From Aureimonas sp. Leaf427 (GTDB taxonomy: Bacteria > Pseudomonadota > Alphaproteobacteria > Rhizobiales > Rhizobiaceae), in contig NZ_LMQW01000011.1 in NCBI RefSeq assembly GCF_001425485.1, forward strand, positions 1-55,775: a stretch of DNA of 55,775 nt, read 5' to 3'. The notes under the pieces are model-generated. The model was not told the origin of the DNA, searched no databases, and saw only the letters and a list, made by a program, of their open reading frames with translations. A program made the position numbers and the translations under genes. Below, piece by piece: positions 48,863 through 55,775 of the stretch (positions within the stretch are counted from its first letter, which is position 1; every line of letters begins with the position of its first letter).

Positions 48863-49215
48863 GTCGTCCGAAACGTCCCGTGCTCGCTCATGTCCTTGGC
48901 CTCTCTTCGTTTTGCCGGTGCGCCGGCTCTTTTCGGCCGGCACACGCAAGTTTGCGGGATGCGCCGGCGATGGATGAGGGTGCGCCTCTTGTTTTTACGG
49001 TCCACCCCGTGTCTTGCAGGCGCGAAGACCGAGGGAAGCATGGCATCCGGGCGGCCCGGCGGGCAAGATGGCGCGGCGCGAGCGGCGCAAACGTGCGGCG
49101 AAGAGGCAGAGCGTCCGTCATCCGCCTTAACGCCGCGCCGCCGCGCCCCATGTTCAAGGCTTGCTGCCCTAGGCTTCCCGTGATTAGTCCTCGCGCGAAC
49201 AACGGAGAGACCATC
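48863..49215. other. Divergent intergenic region DUF2007 / polyprenyl synthase
   Basis: 353 bases with no gene. It should hold the divergent promoters. A GTGCGCCGGC ... GCCGGCAC hairpin lies at about 48917-48943, and a TTGTTTTTACGG patch near 48990; neither is enough for a call. Confidence 0.45.
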
Positions 49216-50229
49216 GTGAGTGTTGCCAACCCCGCCCGTGAGACGCCCGCCCGGGCCTCGATCGAGCCGATCGTCCGGCTGACATCCGCCGCGATGGGCG
49301 AGGTCAACGCGATGATCCTCGCCATGGCCGGATCGAACGTCACCCTGATCCCGGAGATCGCCGAGCACCTGATCTCGTCCGGCGGCAAGCGCCTGCGGCC
49401 CATGCTGACGATCGCCTCCGCCATCGCCCATGGCTACAAGGGCTCCGCCCATGTGAAGCTCGCCGCCAGCGTCGAGTTCATGCACACCGCGACGCTGCTG
49501 CACGACGACGTCGTGGACGAGAGCGATCTTCGCCGGGGGCGCGAGACCGCGCGCATGATCTGGGGCAACCAGGCGAGCGTGCTCGTCGGCGACTTCCTGC
49601 TCGGACAGGCCTTCAAGACCATGGTCGAGGTCGGCTCGCTGGAAGCCCTGCGCATCCTGTCGGGCGCCTCCGCCGTCATCGCCGAGGGCGAGGTCTGGCA
49701 GCTCTCCGCCGCCAAGCACATGACGACGACCGAGGCCGACTATCTCCAGGTGATCGAGGCCAAGACCGCCGCGCTCTTCGCCGCCGCGACCGAGGTCGGC
49801 CCCGTCGTCGCCGGCTCCGGCCCGGAAGCTTGCGCGCGCATGCGCGCCTACGGGCTCAATCTCGGCCTCGCCTTCCAGCTTCTCGACGACGTGCTCGACT
49901 ATCGCGGCACGGCCAAGGCGCTCGGCAAGAATGTCGGCGACGATTTCCGCGAGGGCAAGATCACGCTTCCCGTCATCCTCGCCCACCAGCGCGGAACGGA
50001 GGCCGAGCGCGCCTTCTGGCGCGAGGCGATGGAGAAGGGCGCCAACGACGACGCGGCGCTTCTCGAGGCGCAGCGCCTTCTGGAGCGCCACGGCGCGCTG
50101 GAGGAGACGATCGCGCGCGCCCGTGCCTTCGGCGAGATCGCCTTCGAATCCGCCGCCGCCCTGCCGCGTTCGGAGGCCCGCGAGGCGCTGATCGAGGTCG
50201 TCGCCTTCAGCATCGAGCGCATCAACTAG
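49216..50229 (+). CDS. ispB: Polyprenyl (octaprenyl-type) diphosphate synthase
   Basis: 337 residues. Builds the isoprenoid side chain of ubiquinone. First Asp-rich motif LLHDDVVDESDLRRG, second LLDDVLDYRG; also SSGGKRLRPMLTI, GDFLLGQAFK and GKNVGDDFREGKITLP. The start is GTG at 49216 with GGAGAG upstream; there is no closer ATG. The chain length cannot be told from the sequence. Confidence 0.93.
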   Translation: MSVANPARETPARASIEPIVRLTSAAMGEVNAMILAMAGSNVTLIPEIAEHLISSGGKRLRPMLTIASAIAHGYKGSAHVKLAASVEFMHTATLLHDDVVDESDLRRGRETARMIWGNQASVLVGDFLLGQAFKTMVEVGSLEALRILSGASAVIAEGEVWQLSAAKHMTTTEADYLQVIEAKTAALFAAATEVGPVVAGSGPEACARMRAYGLNLGLAFQLLDDVLDYRGTAKALGKNVGDDFREGKITLPVILAHQRGTEAERAFWREAMEKGANDDAALLEAQRLLERHGALEETIARARAFGEIAFESAAALPRSEAREALIEVVAFSIERIN

Positions 50230-50479
50230 CCGCGATCCCACGTCGCAGGAACCGCAACCACGCCTTGCGGCCCCAAAATGGTCATCCTGCGGGCACAACG
50301 ACGTGGTGGCGCGTGTACGACGAGGATCGTGGCGTTGCAGAGGCAATTGCCGTAAACATCTTCGCCCGCAATCAAAACGGCCACGGGCAGGCCGGGCGCG
50401 ACCGTGAAGACGCCAGCCGAACCCTTCCGACCTCGCGGGAACGACGAGTCGGCTCCAGAGAGGATCTCATCCCTTGCCC

Positions 50480-52354
50480 ATGAAGCGTCCAGCCCGTCTC
50501 GCCCTCGCCGCCCTGATCGGGCTCTCGCCGCTGTCGGCCGGATCGGTCCTTGCCGCCGGCACGGACCTTGCGGCGAGCAAGGCGGGCATCGGCTCGGCGC
50601 AGTCGCTGTCGGGCGCCTATCTCGCGGCGAAGTCGGCCCAGGCCGGCGGCGATCTCTCGGCGGCCACCACCTTCTATTCCGATGCGCTGACGCTCGATCC
50701 GACCTCCGAGCCGCTGCAGCAGGATGCGATGTTCGCCTTCCTCGCCGCCGGCAATTTCGAGCAGGCCGCCGAGCTCGCCGCCAAGATTCGCGACACGCCG
50801 GAGGCCGGAAAGGTCGCCCGCCTCGCGCTCGGCATCGATCTCCTGCGCCGCGGCAGCTACACGCCCGCCATCGCCGAGTTCGACATCGTCGATCCGAGCG
50901 ACCTCGACGCGCTCCTGATCGGCCATCTCTCCGCCTGGGCCGACACGGGCGCCGGCAATGTCGACGGCGCCCTCTCGCGCCTGAAGGAGCTTCAGGGCGC
51001 GACCTGGTATCCGATCTTCAACGACTATCAGGCCGGCCTCATCGCCTCGCTCGCCGGCAAGCCCGACATCGCGCGCAAGTCCTTCGCCGCCGTGATCGAC
51101 GATTCCGCCAATGCCCAGGTCTCGCCGGATGCGTTCCTCGCCGCCGCCGAGGCGCTGGCCCGGCTGGAAGCCCGCGACGGCAAGAAGACCGCCGCCGTCG
51201 CCGCGCTCGACAAGGGCCTCGACGTCGCCGACACCTACGATCCGCTGCTGCACCTGAAGGCGCGCATCGAGAAGGGCGAGACGATCGAGCCCGCCCTGTC
51301 CAGCGTCAAGGAAGGCGCGGCGGAGACGCTCTACATCCTCGGGCAGGCGATCAACCGCGGCGAGGGCCAGCAGGTCGCCCTCCTCTATTTTCAGCTCGCC
51401 CGCGCGCTCGCGCCGACCGACCCGAACCTGCTCATGGCACTGGCCGGCATCGCCGAGCGCGGCGAGCATGTGGACGAGGCGATCGCCTACTATCGCCAGA
51501 TTCCGAAGGACTCCGCCCTCTATCGCGCCGCCCGCCTCCAGACCGGCCTCGACCTCTGGTATGCCGAGCGCAAGGACGAGGCCAAAGCCCATCTGCGCAA
51601 GGCCGTCGCGGACTATCCGCACGATCTCCAAGCCTATCTGGCGCTCGCCGACGTGCTTTCGGCCGACAAGGATTATGCCGAATCCGCCAAGGCGCTGGAC
51701 AAGGCGGTCGAGATCGCCGTGCCCGCCAAGAAGGAAACCTGGAATCTCTACTACCAGCGCGGCATCGCCCACGAGCGGCTGAAGCAGTGGGACAAGGCCG
51801 AGCCGGACTTCCGCAAGGCGCTGACCCTCTCGCCCGACCAGCCGCAGGTGCTGAACTATCTCGGCTATTCCATGGTGGACATGGACCGGAACCTCGACGA
51901 GGGCCTGGACATGATCAAGCGCGCGGTCGAGCTTCGCCCGAACGACGGCTACATCATCGATTCGCTCGGCTGGGCCTACTACCGCCTCGCGCGCTACGAC
52001 GACGCCGTCGAGCAGCTCGAGCGCGCCGTTCTGATCACGCCGGTGGACCCGACGATCAACGACCATCTCGGCGACGCCTACTGGCGCGTCGGGCGCACCC
52101 GCGAGGCGCGCTTCCAGTGGAGCCGCGCGCTCGTCGGCGAGCCAAAGCCCGAAGCGGCCGAGGTGACGAAGATCGAGGCCAAGCTGAAGGACGGCCTGCC
52201 GCCGGAGACGCGCAAGGCCGAGATCGACGGCTCCGGCAAGCCGCTGAAGGCGGGCGCCGCCGAGGCCCTCGCGACCGCCGCGGACGCGGCGCAGCCGAAG
52301 GCGCCGGGCGCCGCGCCGGCGGTCCAGCCCAAAACCGAAGGCGTGCCGAACTGA
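50480..52354 (+). CDS. Secreted tetratricopeptide-repeat protein
   Basis: 624 residues. Signal peptide (KRPARLALAALIGLSPLSAGSVLA in parts), then TPR-type helices through the whole length; clear repeats are YLALADVLSADKDYAESAKAL, YYQRGIAHERLKQWDKAEPDF, VLNYLGYSMVDMDRNLDEGLDM (in parts) and DSLGWAYYRLARYDDAVEQLE. A Pro/Ala tail ends it. Probably a periplasmic or outer-membrane-associated scaffold; partner unknown. A TTG at 50474 is also in frame. Its stop overlaps the presumed start of ispE. Confidence 0.9.
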   Translation: MKRPARLALAALIGLSPLSAGSVLAAGTDLAASKAGIGSAQSLSGAYLAAKSAQAGGDLSAATTFYSDALTLDPTSEPLQQDAMFAFLAAGNFEQAAELAAKIRDTPEAGKVARLALGIDLLRRGSYTPAIAEFDIVDPSDLDALLIGHLSAWADTGAGNVDGALSRLKELQGATWYPIFNDYQAGLIASLAGKPDIARKSFAAVIDDSANAQVSPDAFLAAAEALARLEARDGKKTAAVAALDKGLDVADTYDPLLHLKARIEKGETIEPALSSVKEGAAETLYILGQAINRGEGQQVALLYFQLARALAPTDPNLLMALAGIAERGEHVDEAIAYYRQIPKDSALYRAARLQTGLDLWYAERKDEAKAHLRKAVADYPHDLQAYLALADVLSADKDYAESAKALDKAVEIAVPAKKETWNLYYQRGIAHERLKQWDKAEPDFRKALTLSPDQPQVLNYLGYSMVDMDRNLDEGLDMIKRAVELRPNDGYIIDSLGWAYYRLARYDDAVEQLERAVLITPVDPTINDHLGDAYWRVGRTREARFQWSRALVGEPKPEAAEVTKIEAKLKDGLPPETRKAEIDGSGKPLKAGAAEALATAADAAQPKAPGAAPAVQPKTEGVPN

Positions 52355-53304
52355 GCGCGGTCGCCCCGCGCCTCGGCCCCGCCCCCACCGCCGCCTTCCG
52401 GCCGGAGGGCACGGAGCGCGCCTCCGCCAAGATCAACCTCGCGCTGCACGTCACCGGGCGGCGCGAGGACGGCTATCACCTGCTCGACAGTCTCGTCGCC
52501 TTCGCCGAGATCGGCGACACGGTCGCCGCTCGCCCCTGCGAGGCGGACGGGCTGACACTCGCCGGCCGTTTCGCGGGCGACGTCCCGGCGGGGGAGGAGA
52601 ACATCCTCCTCCAGGCGCTGCGTCTGGCGCGGCCGCTTCTGGCGAACCGGGGCATCGCGCTCGGTCCCCTCGCGCTCCATCTCGACAAGCGCCTGCCCGT
52701 TGCCTCCGGCATCGGCGGCGGCTCGGCGGATGCCGCCGCGCTCCTGCGCTTCCTCGCCGCCGGCGATGCCGGGCTTCGCGCCGCGCTGACCGAGAGCGCG
52801 CTCGCCCTCGGCGCCGACGTTCCCATGTGCCTGACGGAGCAGCCATGCCGGATCGGGGGCATCGGCGAGACGATCGAGCCGCTCGCCGCCTTTCCGGCCA
52901 TCGCCCTCGTCCTCGTCAATCCCGGCCTGCCCGTCTCGACGCCCGCCGTCTTCCGCGCCCTCGTCCGCCGCGACAACCCGCCCTTGCCCCCCCTTCCGCC
53001 GGAAGGGTTCCGCGAGGCAGAGGCCCTCGTCGCCTATCTCGGCGGGTCGCGGAACGATCTCGAAGCCCCAGCCCTCACCCTCGCTCCCCCCATCGGCGCG
53101 GCGCGGCAGGCGCTGGAGCGGGAAGGCGCGCTCTTCTCGCGCATGTCGGGCTCGGGCGCGACGGTCTTCGGCCTCTTCGCGAGCGCCGCCCATGCCGAGC
53201 GCGCCGCGCGGATCATCCTCGGCGAGGAGCCCGGCTGGTGGGTGGAAGCCTCGACGCTTCGCCCGGCCGCCGGCCTGGATGCAACAGGGATGGGACCATC
53301 ATGA
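52351..53304 (+). CDS. ispE: 4-diphosphocytidyl-2-C-methyl-D-erythritol kinase, non-standard start
   Basis: About 317 residues. GHMP kinase of the MEP pathway: ASAKINLALHVTGRREDGYH, the ATP loop LPVASGIGGGSADAAALLRFL (in parts), LGADVPMCL and RMSGSGATVFGLF. No ATG, GTG or TTG lies between the preceding stop and the AKINL motif. The best candidate is the CTG at 52351, which overlaps the TPR stop as CTGA; AAGG lies nine bases upstream. The stop overlaps moaB in an ATGA. Confidence 0.9.
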   Translation: MSAVAPRLGPAPTAAFRPEGTERASAKINLALHVTGRREDGYHLLDSLVAFAEIGDTVAARPCEADGLTLAGRFAGDVPAGEENILLQALRLARPLLANRGIALGPLALHLDKRLPVASGIGGGSADAAALLRFLAAGDAGLRAALTESALALGADVPMCLTEQPCRIGGIGETIEPLAAFPAIALVLVNPGLPVSTPAVFRALVRRDNPPLPPLPPEGFREAEALVAYLGGSRNDLEAPALTLAPPIGAARQALEREGALFSRMSGSGATVFGLFASAAHAERAARIILGEEPGWWVEASTLRPAAGLDATGMGPS

Positions 53305-53846
53305 GCGAACGCGCCTTCATCCCTTTGTCGATCGCCGTCCTCACCGTCTCCGACACGCGGAGCCTCGCCGAGGACCGCTCGGGCACGACCCTCGCCGAGC
53401 GCCTCGCCGCCGCCGGCCACCGCCTCGCCGACCGCCGCATCGTGACAGACGACATCGAATCCATCCGCGCCACGGTCGTCGAATGGTCGAAGGACCCCGC
53501 CATCGACGTCGTCATCACGACGGGCGGCACCGGCTTCACCGGCCGCGACGTAACGCCGGAAGCCCTGGAGCCGATCTTCGAGAAGCACATGGATGGCTTC
53601 TCCGCGATCTTCCACCGCGTCTCCTTCGAGACGATCGGCGTCTCCACCATCCAGTCCCGCGCGACCGGCGGCGTCCTCAACGCCACCTTCGTCTTCGCCC
53701 TCCCCGGCTCCCCCGGCGCCTGCCGCGACGCCTGGGACCACATCCTCAGGCCCCAGCTCGACTACCGCCACAAGCCCTGCAACTTCGTGGAAATCATGCC
53801 GCGGCTGGACGAACACCTGCGGCGCGGAGGCGGCAAGTCGGCGTGA
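53301..53846 (+). CDS. moaB: Molybdenum cofactor biosynthesis protein B
   Basis: 181 residues. MoaB/MogA family: IAVLTVSDTRSLAEDRSG, DDIESIRATV, DVVITTGGTGFTGRDVTPEAL (in parts), HMDGFSAIFHRVSFETIG (in parts), FALPGSPGACRDAWDHI (in parts). It adenylylates or binds molybdopterin. ATG overlaps the ispE stop (ATGA). No other Moco gene is in the window. Confidence 0.95.
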   Translation: MSERAFIPLSIAVLTVSDTRSLAEDRSGTTLAERLAAAGHRLADRRIVTDDIESIRATVVEWSKDPAIDVVITTGGTGFTGRDVTPEALEPIFEKHMDGFSAIFHRVSFETIGVSTIQSRATGGVLNATFVFALPGSPGACRDAWDHILRPQLDYRHKPCNFVEIMPRLDEHLRRGGGKSA

Positions 53847-54191
53847 GGAGCGGGAGGCAGAGGGTGGACGTGGTCGTGCCGGCCGGGCACCTGCCATCGA
53901 CGACTCCGCGCAAAATGCCGTCACTGTCGCTTTGCCAGATCGCCTATTTCGCGACGTCACAAAGGTCGTGACATCAAGCGTCCCTTTACTCGGGATGTTT
54001 GCGACGAGCGGAAAGCCGAATTCGGCTCATTGCGGGCATTGGCACCGGCTTATACCGCCCTCTGCAGCGGATCCCTTGCACCGGCTGGCATCGAGAGGTT
54101 GTCGGAAATCAGTGGAAACAAGTTATCCTGAAAAGACAAACGAAGACGAAGGATCAAGAATCTGGCTGGTTCAGGCTGAGTCTGATGGACT
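53847..54191. other. Intergenic region moaB / GGDEF gene (no gene)
   Basis: 345 bases between two convergent genes. GC falls noticeably after about 53930. Short reading frames exist but none has a ribosome site or a recognisable product. No hairpin with a T-run was found. Confidence 0.5.
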
Positions 54192-55169
54192 CTAACATGC
54201 CGAGACCCGGTTGCGACCGGCCCGCTTCGAGAGATACAACCCCTCGTCGGCGCGCTTGAGAACATCGCTGGAAAAGCGATCGGGCCGATTGAATTCGCTG
54301 ACTCCGCCGCTGATCGTCCCTTCGTAGCGCAGGCTTTCCCGAAGGGCGGCCGGAACATGCCCGCGCAGTCGCTCTGCAATGTCCAGCGCATCGCGACGAT
54401 GGGTTCCCGGCATCACGACCACGAATTCGTCGCCCCCGAAACGGGCAATCACATCGCTCTGACGCAAATGCTGCCGGCATATGCGGGCGATCTCCACCAG
54501 GGCGGCATCGCCTGCCTGATGTCCCATTTCGTCATTCAGCCGTTTGAAATTGTCGAGATCGAAAACGAGGACCGACGTCTGTGATTCTTCCTGTTGGAAG
54601 ATCGCCAGTTGTCGGTCCAGGGTCTCGATCAGCTTGCGCCGGTTGTAGAGCCCCGTCAGGGCGTCCGTTTCGCTCAGTTGGCGCAGCTTTCGCTGAACTT
54701 CGTTCTTGTCGGTGATGTTGCTCGCCACCCAGACGACGGCAGCCTCGCCCTCCACCGGAAAATTGAGCGCCTGAACGCGGCCTTCAAACCAGATGGAATG
54801 GCTCGGCCCTTCGCCGGCTCCCTGAACGTCGCTGCCGCTGAGCTCGTATTCGACGATATGGAGCACGCCGCTTTTCAGCGCCTTCTCAATTTCGGTGGCG
54901 AACCACTGTGCCTTTTGCTCTTTCAGCACGTCAAACATACTGCGTCCGACAAGAGCGCTACCGTCATGATAATGCCTGAGATCCTTTCCCCCGAATATGG
55001 CTGCATATCTGCCACTCCGCGTCAGGATGAATGCGGGATCTGGAAACGAGGAAAGGATGGACATCAATTGCTGCTGCGTAAACAAGGCATCATTTCCCCA
55101 CGTTGCGTGACGCAGCGGCACTGCTGAGAATATACCGAGAGTTTCATTTACAAATGGTACATCTTTCAC
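54192..55169 (-). CDS. PAS-GGDEF diguanylate cyclase
   Basis: 325 residues from a GTG at 55169. A PAS-like sensor domain spans about 35-155 (FPDPAFILTRSGRYAAIFGG, VGRSMFDVL, VVWVASNITDKNEVQRKL) and a GGDEF domain 165-325: DALTGLYNRRKLIETL, LVFDLDNFKRLNDEMGHQAGD (in parts), ARFGGDEFVVVMPG and GRNRV. The active-site GGDEF is intact, and RQSD five residues before it is a full I-site, so the enzyme should make c-di-GMP and be product-inhibited. No transmembrane helix. Codons are less GC-biased than neighbours. The start is uncertain: ATGs at 55162 (out of frame) and 55064 were weighed. Confidence 0.92.
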   Translation of the reverse strand: MKDVPFVNETLGIFSAVPLRHATWGNDALFTQQQLMSILSSFPDPAFILTRSGRYAAIFGGKDLRHYHDGSALVGRSMFDVLKEQKAQWFATEIEKALKSGVLHIVEYELSGSDVQGAGEGPSHSIWFEGRVQALNFPVEGEAAVVWVASNITDKNEVQRKLRQLSETDALTGLYNRRKLIETLDRQLAIFQQEESQTSVLVFDLDNFKRLNDEMGHQAGDAALVEIARICRQHLRQSDVIARFGGDEFVVVMPGTHRRDALDIAERLRGHVPAALRESLRYEGTISGGVSEFNRPDRFSSDVLKRADEGLYLSKRAGRNRVSAC

Positions 55170-55775
55170 CTGAAGACCAAACTTCGATCACCGCCGAGGT
55201 AACACAACGGAATTTCATCTTTCCAAATGCGAAATCTTGGGGCTAAAAACCAGTAAGGCCGGCTCGACCGCCAGAATGAGGTCATCGAGTCGCCCATTGC
55301 CGACTCCGGTGAGGCGTGGTCGCTTTTGGCGCGAAGCAGCCGAAGTATCGCTTCTGACATTCGCGACGCACGAATTTCGCTGAATGGCACACGAGCATTT
55401 CCATCGCAGAGCTCACCCGCAAAAGTCGGAGTTTTGCGACTGATTTTTGCGCGTGCCGAATGACCGGTTCAGCTTGAGCCTTCCCATCGCCCCCGCCTGA
55501 AACTTATCCCCACCCTCCCCGCCTCCCCTATCCTCCCTCTCACCACCAGCCCACGAGACGGGCGCGAATGATCACCGGGATCGTTCGGGGGCTGGGGGGC
55601 GGGTCTTGGGAGGATGCCTTCTTCGGAAAGGCGGAGCCCCTCGGTCAGGATGTTCGCGTCGGCCCTGCGACAAGCGGGGTTGCGGGAGAGATGAGGCGCG
55701 GGACCTGGGGCGAAGTCGTGGCCCAATGCCGACCTCGCGACGCCGCACGAAGCGGGATTAACCATCCCGTCCACG
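55170..55775. other. Right end of window, no supported gene
   Basis: 606 bases. Lower GC to about 55460, then a C-rich tract (55480-55550) and GC-rich sequence. Reading frames at 55166-55390 (minus) and 55469-55774 (minus) exist but lack recognisable domains; see rejected items. Confidence 0.45.

Noticed and set aside
53999-54259. 86-codon frame on the plus strand between moaB and the GGDEF gene
   Set aside because: Overlaps the 3' end of the GGDEF gene on the opposite strand and lacks a ribosome site and any conserved pattern.
55166-55390. 74-codon frame on the minus strand, ending in a GTGA overlap with the GGDEF gene
   Set aside because: The overlap is suggestive, but there is no ribosome site, domain or clear codon bias. 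It might be a real small protein upstream of the cyclase; evidence is too thin.
55469-55774. 101-codon frame on the minus strand at the right edge
   Set aside because: Pro/Arg-rich translation of a C-rich tract with no motif; runs to the window edge.

Overview
The window looks like chromosomal DNA from a GC-rich alphaproteobacterium of the order Hyphomicrobiales (Rhizobiales). This is inferred from protein families and gene order: the cytochrome c oxidase string ctaC-ctaD-ctaB-coxF-ctaG-ctaE followed by DUF983, SURF1, ispH, thrB and rnhA; the tldD / IalB neighbourhood; and families typical of the group (IalB, DUF1344, DUF6101, RT0821-type lipoprotein). A family such as Aurantimonadaceae would fit, but the species cannot be fixed from this sequence alone. 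I saw no rRNA, tRNA or CRISPR array.

Layout. 1-80 is the 3' tail of an IS5-type transposase. 128-2315 holds yqgE, a divergent DsbD-N-like secreted protein and a Prx5-type peroxiredoxin. 2497-11931 (minus strand) is the aa3 cytochrome c oxidase and assembly operon, running on into ispH-thrB-rnhA. 12302-18387 carries ialB, tldD, pdxH, a lipoprotein, a J-domain protein, fabI and a histidine phosphatase. 18413-26166 carries a DUF1344 protein, aroC, a deacetylase-family enzyme, xseB, dxs, tlyA, an RNA methyltransferase and a DedA protein. 26227-33048 is a fatty-acid/acyl-CoA degradation region: crotonase plus 599-residue acyl-CoA dehydrogenase, a divergent FAH-family protein and fadE, with a PrlF-YhaV toxin-antitoxin pair lodged between them. 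33165-38876 holds purD, ubiA, DUF6101, an FAD-linked oxidase and Sua5/TsaC. 39370-48862 holds a GH25 hydrolase, glyS, a DUF559 protein, a YpfJ zinc peptidase, glyQ, an S49 peptidase, a TrmN6-like methyltransferase and a DUF2007 protein. 49216-53846 carries a polyprenyl diphosphate synthase, a TPR protein, ispE and moaB. The last 2 kb is visibly less GC-rich and carries a PAS-GGDEF diguanylate cyclase.

Connections. Five genes feed isoprenoids and quinones (dxs, ispE, ispH, polyprenyl synthase, ubiA), which fits with the oxidase that consumes the quinone/heme products. Both acyl-CoA dehydrogenase operons have the same near-identical palindrome upstream (28836-28857 and 33119-33138), so they are probably one regulon. 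Translational coupling by 4-nt NTGA overlaps is common here: ATGA in six pairs, GTGA in one, and in three places CTGA where the downstream gene has no ATG, GTG or TTG available.

Most interesting signals: the three apparent CTG-type starts, the shared acyl-CoA operator, a 181-bp MITE-like element with 32-bp terminal inverted repeats (47652-47832), and a family of long palindromic intergenic elements. No completely new multi-gene system is evident.
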